From an uncultured Alistipes sp. (GTDB lineage Bacteria; Bacteroidota; Bacteroidia; Bacteroidales; Rikenellaceae): 58,993 bases of DNA. The stretch is from the NCBI GenBank assembly GCA_944321965.1, contig CALUNH010000016.1, forward strand, positions 1 through 58,993, written 5' to 3'. Position 1 is the stretch's first letter; each line of letters starts with the position of its first letter. The notes under the pieces were generated by a model that had not been told where the DNA came from, did no database searches, and saw nothing but the letters and a program-made list of their open reading frames with translations. Shown piece by piece: positions 10,774-18,867 of this stretch. The translations under genes and the position numbers were made by a program.

Positions 10774-12438
10774 TTATAACGCAAACAGAATAAATATCTG
10801 GGCGGTGAGGACCCTGAGGAACATGACCATGGGGTAGACGGTCGAATATCCGACGGCGGGCATGTCGTTTCCGGCCGTGGCGTTGGCATAGGCCAGGGCG
10901 GGGGGATCGGTCGTGGAACCGGCGATGAGGCCCATCAGGGTGTAGTAGTTCATCTTGAGCCAGAGTCGTGCGACGATGGCGACGATGAGGATCGGGACGA
11001 CGGTAATGATGACGCCGTATCCGATCCAGCGGTACCCGCCGTTGACGATGGCTTCGACGAAACCGTCTCCGGCTCCGATTCCGACGGCTGCGAGGAAGAG
11101 CGCGATTCCGATTTCACGCAGCATGAGGTTGGCGCTGGCGGTGGTGTAGGTGACCAGGTGGAAGTGTGTTCCGAAGCGTCCGATGAGGATGGCGACGATC
11201 AGCGGGCCTCCGGCCAGGCCCAGCTTGACGGGCTGGGGGACGTCCAGCAGCGGGATCGAACCCAGCAGGACTCCGAGGGCGATTCCGACGAAGATGGTGA
11301 TGAGGTTCGGGTGGTCGAGCTTCTTGAGGGAGTTTCCGAGGACGTCGGCGACCTTGGCCACGCCTTCCGCGGGTCCGACGACCATCACGCGGTCTCCGAC
11401 CTGGAGTTCGAGTCCCTGATAGGGGATGAGGTCCATACCGGCGCGGTTCACGCGGGTGATGTTGATTCCGTACTTGGTGCGCAGGCGGAGGTCTGAGAAC
11501 TTTTTGCCGTTGATCGAGGATTTGGTGATGAGGATGCGCCGGGAGATGAGCTCGGCATTGGGGGTGTTGTTGCCCCAGTCCTCGTCGGTAAGCTCGACGC
11601 GGTGTCCGAGGAAGGCCACGACGGCCTCGACATCCTCGGCCTGGCAGATGACCCAGAGGCGGTCGCCGACATGGATTTTCGTATCGGCGTCGGCCATGGT
11701 GATGCTGCCGTCGGGGTGCATCACGCGGGAGATGACGAACTGGCGGTTCACCAGGTCGCGGACATACTCGACGCTGCGGCCCTCGATGATCTGGTTGGTG
11801 AACTCCACGGAGACCTTTTCGGCGAGTTTCTGTTCGTTGGCGAGTTCGGCGAGCCCCTCGTCCTCCTTCTTGAAATCGACGCGCAGGGCGTAGCGGATGA
11901 AGATCATCGAGAAGATGATGCCGACGACGCCGAGGGGGTAGGCCACGGCATAACCGAGTGCGATCGAGGGGTCGTTGATCCCCGAAGCGTCGGCATAGGC
12001 CTGCTGTGCGGCGCCGAGCCCGGGGGTATTGGTGACGGCGCCGGAGAGGATCCCGACCATGGCGGGGATCGGCGTACCGGTTGCGACGTGGATGATGTAG
12101 GCCGTGAGGACGCCGAGCAGGACGATGGCCGTGGCGCACCCGACGAGGGTGATGCCTCCGTGCTTGAAGGCGGAGAAGAATCCGGGTCCGACCTGCAGGC
12201 CGATCGAGAAGACGAAGAGGATGAGCCCGAACTCCTGGACGAAGTGGCGGACCTCGCTGTCGACGGTCATCCCGAAGTGGCTGGCGATGATCCCGACGAA
12301 GAGGATCCAGGTGATTCCGAGCGAGACGCCCTTGATCTTGATCTTTCCGAGGAGGATGCCGAGGGTGATGACCAGCGCGAAGGTCAGGACGGCATGAGCG
12401 ATGCTGTTTCCGAAGAAGAGGGAATACAACCAGTCCAT
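10774..12438 (-). CDS. AspT/YidE/YbjL-type transporter with two RCK_C domains
   Basis: Inner-membrane secondary transporter, 554 residues. Two homologous membrane halves (about residues 1-185 and 375-554) surround a soluble centre that holds two RCK_C/TrkA-C-like modules (about 200-370). The diagnostic repeats are SGAVTNTPGLGAAQQAYA in the first half and AGSTTDPPALAYANA in the second. Characterised members exchange aspartate for alanine, but YidE/YbjL homologues have unknown substrates and this one cannot be assigned. A TACTTTTG at 12486-12479 is a plausible -7 box. LrgB lies 106 nt upstream on the same strand. Confidence 0.88.
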   Translation of the reverse strand: MDWLYSLFFGNSIAHAVLTFALVITLGILLGKIKIKGVSLGITWILFVGIIASHFGMTVDSEVRHFVQEFGLILFVFSIGLQVGPGFFSAFKHGGITLVGCATAIVLLGVLTAYIIHVATGTPIPAMVGILSGAVTNTPGLGAAQQAYADASGINDPSIALGYAVAYPLGVVGIIFSMIFIRYALRVDFKKEDEGLAELANEQKLAEKVSVEFTNQIIEGRSVEYVRDLVNRQFVISRVMHPDGSITMADADTKIHVGDRLWVICQAEDVEAVVAFLGHRVELTDEDWGNNTPNAELISRRILITKSSINGKKFSDLRLRTKYGINITRVNRAGMDLIPYQGLELQVGDRVMVVGPAEGVAKVADVLGNSLKKLDHPNLITIFVGIALGVLLGSIPLLDVPQPVKLGLAGGPLIVAILIGRFGTHFHLVTYTTASANLMLREIGIALFLAAVGIGAGDGFVEAIVNGGYRWIGYGVIITVVPILIVAIVARLWLKMNYYTLMGLIAGSTTDPPALAYANATAGNDMPAVGYSTVYPMVMFLRVLTAQIFILFAL

Positions 12439-12544
12439 ATTTTTGCGAGTTTCAGGCCGAAATGTTCGAGGATTTGCGCAAAAGTAGTGTTTTTGCAGAA
12501 ATTTAAAAAACTTTTGCGGCGGGATTTTTCGCTGCGGGGGCGAA

Positions 12545-13243
12545 TCAGTATAAATAACGCTCCATGAGTGGCATCAGCAGGGCGGTAGCCAGCCCCATGA
12601 GGGCCATGGCCAGGCCGCTCAGGGCTCCTTCGACGGCTCCGATTTCGATGGCGCGTGCGGTTCCGATTCCGTGGGCTGCAGCGCCGAGCGCAAAGCCGCG
12701 GGCTTCGGGGTCGCGCACGCCGCACCTGCGGAGAATCCATTCGCCGAAGATGCTGCCGAAGATCCCGACGCAGAAGACCACCACGGAGGTGACGGAGACG
12801 TTTCCGCCCAGGGGTCCGGCAACCGACACGGCGATCGGGACGGTGACCGATTTCGGGGCGATGGAGTTCAGGATCTGCCGCTCGGCGCCGAATGCCATGG
12901 CGATGTAGACGACGCTCAGCACGCCGACGACACATCCGGCGAGGGTGGCCACGCCGACGGGCAGCAGACTGCCGCGCAGGCGTTCGACCTGTTCGTAGAG
13001 GAGGTAGCCGAGAGCGACGACCGACATGCCGAGTGCGAAGTTGAGCACCCCGGTGGCCTGCTGATAGCGGGGGTAGTCGATTCCCGTGCACTTGAGGAAG
13101 ACGATCACGGCGACGAAGGTCAGCAGCACGGGGTGGAGCAGCGGCATCCGCAGGCGGCGGTAGACGAGCCCGCCGAGGCAGTAGAGGCCGACGGTGAGCG
13201 TCAGCAGGAAGAGGTCCGAGGAGAGGAACGAACGGTCAAGCAT
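12545..13243 (-). CDS. lrgB: LrgB family protein
   Basis: Polytopic membrane protein of 232 residues. The family signature is visible in APKSVTVPIA (about residues 128-137) and ALGAAAHGIGTARAIE (about 185-200). LrgAB/CidAB were first described as holin-like murein hydrolase regulators; related systems export pyruvate or glycolate, so a metabolite-export role is at least as likely. Its ATG (13243) lies inside lrgA, 8 nt of overlap, implying coupled translation. Confidence 0.93.
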   Translation of the reverse strand: MLDRSFLSSDLFLLTLTVGLYCLGGLVYRRLRMPLLHPVLLTFVAVIVFLKCTGIDYPRYQQATGVLNFALGMSVVALGYLLYEQVERLRGSLLPVGVATLAGCVVGVLSVVYIAMAFGAERQILNSIAPKSVTVPIAVSVAGPLGGNVSVTSVVVFCVGIFGSIFGEWILRRCGVRDPEARGFALGAAAHGIGTARAIEIGAVEGALSGLAMALMGLATALLMPLMERYLY

Positions 13244-13607
13244 CGTGGCGGTGTTGTTTGATATGACGGAGGCGGGCCCTGCGGTTCAGGCTCTGGAAGG
13301 TCTTTCCGGCGACGAGCAGCACGAGGATCGTCGAGACGATCCCGGAGACGACGATGGCCCAGAGGTTTTCGAGGATGACGCGGTAGGAGTCCATGAGCCC
13401 GACGCCGTAGGGTACGAAGAAGAGGGCCATGGCGCCGAGCAGGAACCGTGCGGCGGGCCGGACGGTTTCGGCCTTGACCCAGCGCAGGCAGAGTGCGGCG
13501 AAGAGGAGGATCATGCCGATGATGTTCCCGGAGACGTAGCCTCCGGTGAGCAGGCTGAGGGCATTTCCCACGAGCCAGAAGAAGAGGATGAAGAAGAGTC
13601 CGGTCAT
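13236..13607 (-). CDS. lrgA: CidA/LrgA family holin-like protein
   Basis: Small membrane protein of 123 residues with four predicted membrane helices and the family segment SGNIIGMILLFAAL followed by RFLLGAMALFFVPYGVGL. Start ATG 13607, giving MTGLFFILFFWLVGNAL; the frame is open back to 13697, but the upstream part is Arg/Pro-rich, lies over an inverted repeat and reaches the promoter, so I exclude it. Partner and product context are as for lrgB. The leader carries a perfect inverted repeat at 13642-13669 that may be an operator or RNA hairpin. Confidence 0.9.
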   Translation of the reverse strand: MTGLFFILFFWLVGNALSLLTGGYVSGNIIGMILLFAALCLRWVKAETVRPAARFLLGAMALFFVPYGVGLMDSYRVILENLWAIVVSGIVSTILVLLVAGKTFQSLNRRARLRHIKQHRHDA

Positions 13608-13641
13608 AGGATCGAGGTCGTTCGTGCGGGGGCTCCGCGAC

Positions 13642-13669
13642 GAAGCCGGCTTACAGGGAAGCCGGCTTC
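13642..13669. repeat. inverted repeat in the lrgAB leader
   Basis: GAAGCCGGCTT and AAGCCGGCTTC form a perfect 11-bp inverted repeat with a 6-nt loop, and each arm itself contains the palindrome AAGCCGGCTT. It lies between the inferred transcription start (near 13688) and the lrgA ATG (13607). No T-tract follows, so a simple terminator is unlikely. Confidence 0.7.
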
Positions 13670-13694
13670 GGGGTGCTCCGCCGTTTTCGGGCGG

Positions 13695-13726
13695 CAAAGA
13701 TAGTGCAAGCGGGAAGGAAACGCAAA
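13695..13726 (-). promoter_or_regulatory. lrgAB promoter
   Basis: On the minus strand TTTG (13726-13723), 20 nt, TATCTTTG (13702-13695). The -33 element starts 1 nt after the stop codon of the small feo gene, so feo and lrg are separate units closely stacked. Confidence 0.8.
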
Positions 13727-13727
13727 T

Positions 13728-13883
13728 TTATTTTCGTTTGATCTCCTTCAGGGGGCACTGCGTGGAGTTGCAGGAGGCGCATCCGCCCCTGCGGCGCCCG
13801 CGCAGCAGTCGCCTGAACCACACGACGGCTGCGGCCGCGGCGAGTAGGACAATCCCTCCGGCGATCCACTCCTGCCACTCCAT
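13728..13883 (-). CDS. FeoB-associated Cys-rich membrane protein
   Basis: A 51-residue protein starting MEWQEWIAGGIVLLAAAAAV, with one membrane helix at about residues 8-22, a basic stretch (RRLLRGRRRGG) and then three cysteines in CASCNSTQCPLKE. This arrangement is that of the FeoB-associated Cys-rich proteins found after feoB in many anaerobes, thought to help iron transfer or FeoB assembly. It starts 3 nt after the feoB stop codon, so coupling is almost certain. It is short enough to be missed by length-limited gene calling. Confidence 0.88.
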   Translation of the reverse strand: MEWQEWIAGGIVLLAAAAAVVWFRRLLRGRRRGGCASCNSTQCPLKEIKRK

Positions 13884-13886
13884 CCT

Positions 13887-16481
13887 TCAGAAGATGCTTG
13901 CGATGTGGTAGACGATCCAGGCGACCACCCAGGCGACGGCCGTGTTGTAGAGGATCGACGCGACGGCCCATTTCCACCCGGCCTCGGAACCGATGGCGAC
14001 GACCGTGGCGATGCAGGGGACGTATAGCAGGATGAAGACCAGGAAGGCCAGGGCCGAAGCCTTCGAGAAGTCGCCGCTGGCCAGCAGCCGACGCGACAGC
14101 GAGGCGTTCTGTTCCTCTTCCGAGAGCTCCTCCGCCCGGAGTTCCGCCGCCGTGCCGTCGGCGACCGCAATCGAGGTCGGGGCGTCCGCCCCTCCGATGA
14201 TCCCGATGGTTTCGGGCGGCAGCGTCCCGGCTTCCGGCCGTATTCCGGCGGCTTCCGCCGCAGCGATCGGGCCTTCGGTGACTTCGGGCATCGCCGCCGC
14301 GCCTTCGGCGTAGAGCACGCCGAGCGTCGAGACGACGATCTCCTTGGCCGGAAGCCCCGAGAGCAGCGCCACGCTGGCCTTCCAGTTGAACCCGAGGGGT
14401 TCGAAAACCGGCTCGCAACCCTTTCCGATACGTCCGAGATAGGAGTTTTCGTAGTGGGCTTCGCTTCCGGCGGCCTTGTTCGTGCGGGGGTAGTAGCTCA
14501 GGGCCCAGACGATGACCGACGCGACGAGGATCATGCCGCCCATTTTTTTGAGGTACTGTGCACACTTGTCCCACATGTGGGAGAGGGTTGTTTTCCAGGT
14601 CGGGAGGCGGTAGGGCGGGAGTTCCATGACGAAGGGGGTCTCGTCCACGGGGAAGAGGAACCGCCGCATGAGCCGTGCGGTGACGACGGCCAGGAGAATC
14701 CCCAGCAGGTAGAGTCCGAGCATGACGGCCCCGGCATTCGTCGGGAAGAAGGTGGCCGTCAGGAGGATGTAGATCGGGATCCGGGCGCTGCAGGACATGA
14801 ACGGCGTGATGAGGATGGTGATCAGGCGGCTGCTTCGGCTTTCGATGGTGCGGCAGGCCATGATGGCGGGGACGTTGCACCCGAAACCCATGACGAGGGG
14901 TATGAACGACTTTCCGTGTACGCCGATGCGGTGCATGACGCGGTCCATGATGAATGCGGCGCGAGCGAGGTATCCTGAATCCTCCATGAAGGCGATGAAG
15001 AAGTAGAGGATCATGATGTTGGGGAGGAAGACGATGACCGATCCGACGCCTCCGATGATTCCGTCGACGAGCAGGTCGCGCAGGGCTCCGGCGGGCATCA
15101 GGGCGTCGACCCCCGCGCCGATCCATCCGACCAGGGCGTCGATCCACGCCTGGGGATAGGCCCCGATGCTGAACGTGCACCAGAACATCAGCCCCATCAG
15201 GGCGAAGAAGATCGGGAATCCCCAGAGTTTGTGGGTGACGAAGGTATCGATCAGGGCCGTGGCGGAGACCTCTTCGTTCTTGCCTGGGGTGAAGGTCTCC
15301 TTCAGGGCGCCCTGGATGAATCCGTACTTTTGGTTGGCGAATGCGGTTTCGACATCCTCGCCCAGGGCGTCGGCGATTCGTTTGGCCTCGCGGTCGCGGA
15401 TTTCGGCCCAGAGGGGGTAGCGTTCGCACCCTTTCAGGGCTGTTTCGGCCTGGGCGTCGCGTTCGAGCATCTTCATGGCCCAGTAGCGGGGCGGGAAAGC
15501 CTTGGGCAGCTCCCCGCGGTGGAGGCTCATGTCCTGATTGAGTTTGCGGAGGCTCTCGTCGATCACGGGCCCCATGTTGATGTGGATGTGGCGGACGCGC
15601 TCGTCGCGGTTTTCGAAGACGTCGATCACCGTATCGAGCAGATCGTTGATTCCTTTGTTGTTGCGGGCCTCGACCGGGACCATCGGCACACCCATCATGC
15701 GTCCCAGGCTGTCGTAGTCCAACCGGGCGCCGCTGGCCTGCAGTTCGTCGAACATGTTCAGCGCCACGACCATCCGGGGGTTGATATCGATCAGTTCGGT
15801 CGTGAGGTAGAGGTTTCGCTCGATGTTCGAGGCGACGACGGAGTTGATCACCACGTCGGGGGTCTTCGTGGCGAGGTGGTGGCGCACGTAACGTTCCTCG
15901 GGGGTGTAGGCCGAGAGGGCATAGGTCCCGGGCAGGTCCGTGATTTCGAAGCGGTAGCCGCGGTAGAGGCAGTAGCCGCTCTTGGCCCCGACCGTCACGC
16001 CGCTGTAGTTGCCGACATGCTCGTGCCCGCCCGAAATGGCGTTGAAGAGCGAGGTTTTGCCGCTGTTGGGGTTTCCGACCAGCGCCACGGCGATCGTGCG
16101 GCTCTGCCGGGTGAGGACCTCCTCGATCGACGAACACTCCTCCTCTCCGGAGGCAGTTTCCTCCGCGGTCAGCGGGAGGCCTTCGGGTTTCTCCGCCGGA
16201 GTTGCGGCAGCCTGCCGGATGCGTTCGGCCCGGCGTGCGAGGTACTCGTCGGCCTCGGAATCGGAGAGCACCTCGACCATTTCGGCCTCGCTGCGGCGCA
16301 GCGAGATGTCATAGCCCATGATCCGGTATTCGATGGGGTCCTTGAGCGGCGCGTTGAGAATCACCTCGACACGCTCTCCGCGGACGAACCCCATCTCCAT
16401 GATGCGGCGCCGGAACCCGCCGTGTCCCATGACCTTGACGATTGTGGCGGACTCGCCGCTCTTGAGTTCGGAAAGACGCAT
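13887..16481 (-). CDS. feoB: ferrous iron transporter, FeoA-FeoB fusion
   Basis: GTP-driven Fe(II) uptake through the inner membrane. Residues 1-75 are a FeoA (SH3-like) domain, 78-130 an acidic linker, then the G domain: G1 GNPNSGKTS (about 136-144), G3 DLPGTYALS, G4 NMFD; after it the FeoB membrane domain with the two Gate regions. At 864 residues it is longer than FeoB alone because of the fusion and because of an Ala/Glu/Pro-rich insertion at about 727-793, between KEIVVSTLGVLY and SLSRRLLASGDF, that contains IIGGADAPTSI (761-771), a motif like that of decarboxylase beta subunits. The promoter is clear. No Fur box was identified with confidence. Confidence 0.95.
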   Translation of the reverse strand: MRLSELKSGESATIVKVMGHGGFRRRIMEMGFVRGERVEVILNAPLKDPIEYRIMGYDISLRRSEAEMVEVLSDSEADEYLARRAERIRQAAATPAEKPEGLPLTAEETASGEEECSSIEEVLTRQSRTIAVALVGNPNSGKTSLFNAISGGHEHVGNYSGVTVGAKSGYCLYRGYRFEITDLPGTYALSAYTPEERYVRHHLATKTPDVVINSVVASNIERNLYLTTELIDINPRMVVALNMFDELQASGARLDYDSLGRMMGVPMVPVEARNNKGINDLLDTVIDVFENRDERVRHIHINMGPVIDESLRKLNQDMSLHRGELPKAFPPRYWAMKMLERDAQAETALKGCERYPLWAEIRDREAKRIADALGEDVETAFANQKYGFIQGALKETFTPGKNEEVSATALIDTFVTHKLWGFPIFFALMGLMFWCTFSIGAYPQAWIDALVGWIGAGVDALMPAGALRDLLVDGIIGGVGSVIVFLPNIMILYFFIAFMEDSGYLARAAFIMDRVMHRIGVHGKSFIPLVMGFGCNVPAIMACRTIESRSSRLITILITPFMSCSARIPIYILLTATFFPTNAGAVMLGLYLLGILLAVVTARLMRRFLFPVDETPFVMELPPYRLPTWKTTLSHMWDKCAQYLKKMGGMILVASVIVWALSYYPRTNKAAGSEAHYENSYLGRIGKGCEPVFEPLGFNWKASVALLSGLPAKEIVVSTLGVLYAEGAAAMPEVTEGPIAAAEAAGIRPEAGTLPPETIGIIGGADAPTSIAVADGTAAELRAEELSEEEQNASLSRRLLASGDFSKASALAFLVFILLYVPCIATVVAIGSEAGWKWAVASILYNTAVAWVVAWIVYHIASIF

Positions 16482-16830
16482 TTTTCAGATTTCAATTTGG
16501 CCTCCAAAAATACGATATTATTCCGACATGGGCAATCCCTACATGTGGGTATCTCCGCACGGCCCTGGGCCTCGGGATTCCGGGTGTGCGGTTCCGGGCA
16601 GCGGGCAACGGCCGGGACGGAACGCCCCGCCGGCCCCGGACACCCCGGACGTCGGGCGGTGTTCGGGGGTTCCGGAGGGCCGAAAAGCGGGTCAGAAGTC
16701 CCTCAAAGCGATTTTTTTGTCGAAAAAAGATGCGTTTTCCGGGCTTCGAAAGATGATGTTTAGAATATTTTTATATCTTTGCAATGATAACAACCCTAAA
16801 CAACTCCAAAACAATTAAATTTAAAAAACC
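16482..16830. other. divergent intergenic region feoB / H1-like gene
   Basis: Contains the feo promoter at the left and a TATCTTTG -7 box at 16774-16781 for the rightward H1-like gene, with an A+T-rich leader after it. The middle (about 16540-16690) is G+C-rich, with runs of CCGG and CCCC, and shows no gene or obvious structure. Confidence 0.5.
16505..16535 (-). promoter_or_regulatory. feo operon promoter
   Basis: On the minus strand TTG (16535-16533), 20 nt, TATTTTTG (16512-16505); the ATG follows 23 nt after the -7 box. Confidence 0.75.
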
Positions 16831-17004
16831 ATGAAAGAATTAGTAGAAAAGATCAATGCCGAATTCGCTGTATTCGCTGCCAATGCGGCTGCTCAGGTTG
16901 AGAAGAACAACAAGGCTGCCGGCACGCGCGCCCGCAAGTCTGCACTGGAGCTTTCGAAACTGATGAAGGAGTTCCGCAAGGTGTCCGTAGAGGCTGCGAA
17001 ATAA
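16831..17004 (+). CDS. histone H1-like (Hc1-type) small DNA-binding protein
   Basis: A 57-residue protein beginning MKELVEKINAEF and ending KEFRKVSVEAAK. The central NNKAAGTRARKSALELSKLMKEFRK is the lysine/arginine/alanine-rich pattern of the short histone H1-like proteins of Bacteroidota related to chlamydial Hc1, thought to bind and compact DNA. Basic and alanine-rich, no signal peptide. ATG is preceded by an A-rich leader and a TATCTTTG at 16774-16781, and a terminator follows within 20 nt, so it is monocistronic. Function beyond nucleoid binding is inferred from the family. Confidence 0.85.
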   Translation: MKELVEKINAEFAVFAANAAAQVEKNNKAAGTRARKSALELSKLMKEFRKVSVEAAK

Positions 17005-17022
17005 TTCGGGATCCGAAATTTC

Positions 17023-17062
17023 GAGAAAGGCCGCACCCCCACAGGGCGCGGCCTTTCTCATG
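17023..17062 (+). terminator. terminator of the H1-like gene
   Basis: GAGAAAGGCCGC (17023-17034) pairs perfectly with GCGGCCTTTCTC (17048-17059). Confidence 0.8.
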
Positions 17063-17137
17063 TCTGCTGTCTGCCGTCGGTTGTCTGCGGATATCTGCAC
17101 CCGGATTCCGGGTCGGGAGGGGGGCTGAGGTCAGGGG

Positions 17138-18850
17138 TCAGGGTTTGATTCCGTAGCGGGCGAAGATCTCGAAATCCTCCTCCCGGAGTCCGGTTTTGGC
17201 GAATGGCACGGCTTCGTTGTGGTCGTTCAGATAGAAACGGGGGGCCTCCCGGTCGAAGTCGTCACTGACGAGCGAGACCTTCGTCGAGAGACAGCGTCCG
17301 CGGATTGCGGCCATGTCTGCCATCGTGTGGAAGAGGGCGTGGGTTGTGGCCGGTGCCGTTTCGTTGGCGCGAGCCGCGGCGACCTTCTCGGGGAAGAAGT
17401 GGCGGTAATCCTCCGAGAACCAGGCCAGCGAGGCCACGTAGAGCTGATAGGCCGTTGTGGTAGGCGAGGCGTGGAGGAAGCGTTCGCGGGCATCGTCGAT
17501 CAGGTCCTCGCCGTGATCCGCACAGTAGAGCATCGCCGAGGAGGTACCCTCCAGCGAGCGGAGGAACCCGATGGTTTCGGCCAGGAAATGGTCCGTATAG
17601 AGGATCGAGTTGTCGTAGGCGTTGACCAGGAAGTGTCGGTGCTGGGGCGCGATGGCCACGTCGTCGTCGGGCAGGAAGCGTGCGAATTCGCGGGGATAGC
17701 GCTGGTGGTAGCTGAAGTGCGACCCGTAGCAGTGGAGGATGAAGAGGATCTTCCGGGCTTCGGAACGGTCGATGACCTTGCGCATTTCATCGAGGAGCTG
17801 CATGTCCTGCCGGGGGGATCGGATGTAGATCACGTGGCTGGCATCGTGAGCGAGGTTGTCGATCATGGCCCCCTGGGGCGACTGGTTGGAGATGAACCAC
17901 GTTTCGAAGCCGGCCTCGTTGAAGAGTGCGGGCAGGCCCTTCCGGCGATAGAGCTCCTCGTGTTCGTCGGTGGCGACCGAAGAGAGGATTAGGGGCACGC
18001 TCTTGTGGGTTGTGTTGCTCTGGGTGAGCATGTTTCTGAAGACGACGATGTCGTCCATCCGGGCCAGGCGCGGATTGGTTTCGCGTTCGTATCCGTAGAG
18101 CTGCCAGTTCATGGCCCGGGCGGCCTCACCTATAATATAGACATAGATTTCGCGTTCGGGGAGTTGCGCCGCGCGCTGCGCCTCGAACGTGAAGCCTTCG
18201 GAGGTCTTGTTGAAATTGTGGGCCTTACGGAATTCCGAGCCGCTCAGCCCGAGGTTGTAGAGGACGTTCAGCGGGAAAATCTCGTCGCGGAGGACGTGTT
18301 TCTCCTCACTCACGCGGTAGGCGGGCCAAAGGGCTATCAGTCCCAGCGCGAATAGAGCGGCTCCGGTAAGTCCGATATTGAGCCGGGTGGTCCGGGTGAT
18401 GTATCGCTTGTGTGCGATTTCGCGGGCCGCGAGCCACAGCAGCGGCAGGTAGAGCACGCAGACCAGGACGACCGAAGGGTATATGTTTCCGAGGAGTTCT
18501 CCGGCCTCCCCGGGGTTCGTGGTGAGGAGGTTGGTGAACATGTCGGTGGCGATGATGGAGTTTCCGAAAAGGTATAGCAGGACGATCTGGAATGCGCAGA
18601 AGAAGATGAATGGGAATCCGAGCCAGATCATCACGCCGGACCTTCGGAGTGCGACGCTCCACATCATGTAAAATCCCAGCGGGAGGAGGATCAGGGCTTC
18701 GTCGGTCCATCCGGAGTAGGGTTCCGTATTTGCCAGCACGCAGTTCGGGATGATCAGCGCCACGAAGAAATAGACGATCAGCAGCGTTGTGAAACGGCTG
18801 CGCGTCTTGACCTTGCGGTGTTTCTCGATCCGATTCTTATCCGCACTCAT
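17138..18850 (-). CDS. phosphoethanolamine transferase, EptA/sulfatase family
   Basis: Predicted inner-membrane enzyme of 570 residues that moves phosphoethanolamine from phosphatidylethanolamine to lipid A or another envelope glycan. Five hydrophobic segments occupy residues 20-175; the periplasmic alkaline-phosphatase-fold domain follows, with YIIGEAARAMNWQLYGYERETNP (metal Glu at about 242), the catalytic Thr in SNTTHKS (about 280-281), and DHGEDL late. Start ATG 18850, which gives a short cytoplasmic basic head before the first helix; the open frame upstream lies in the omp85 gene. Third gene of a YtfJ-Omp85-Ept operon, 17 nt after omp85. The acceptor cannot be told from sequence. Confidence 0.86.
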   Translation of the reverse strand: MSADKNRIEKHRKVKTRSRFTTLLIVYFFVALIIPNCVLANTEPYSGWTDEALILLPLGFYMMWSVALRRSGVMIWLGFPFIFFCAFQIVLLYLFGNSIIATDMFTNLLTTNPGEAGELLGNIYPSVVLVCVLYLPLLWLAAREIAHKRYITRTTRLNIGLTGAALFALGLIALWPAYRVSEEKHVLRDEIFPLNVLYNLGLSGSEFRKAHNFNKTSEGFTFEAQRAAQLPEREIYVYIIGEAARAMNWQLYGYERETNPRLARMDDIVVFRNMLTQSNTTHKSVPLILSSVATDEHEELYRRKGLPALFNEAGFETWFISNQSPQGAMIDNLAHDASHVIYIRSPRQDMQLLDEMRKVIDRSEARKILFILHCYGSHFSYHQRYPREFARFLPDDDVAIAPQHRHFLVNAYDNSILYTDHFLAETIGFLRSLEGTSSAMLYCADHGEDLIDDARERFLHASPTTTAYQLYVASLAWFSEDYRHFFPEKVAAARANETAPATTHALFHTMADMAAIRGRCLSTKVSLVSDDFDREAPRFYLNDHNEAVPFAKTGLREEDFEIFARYGIKP

Positions 18851-18867
18851 AAGCGAATGTTCTAAAC

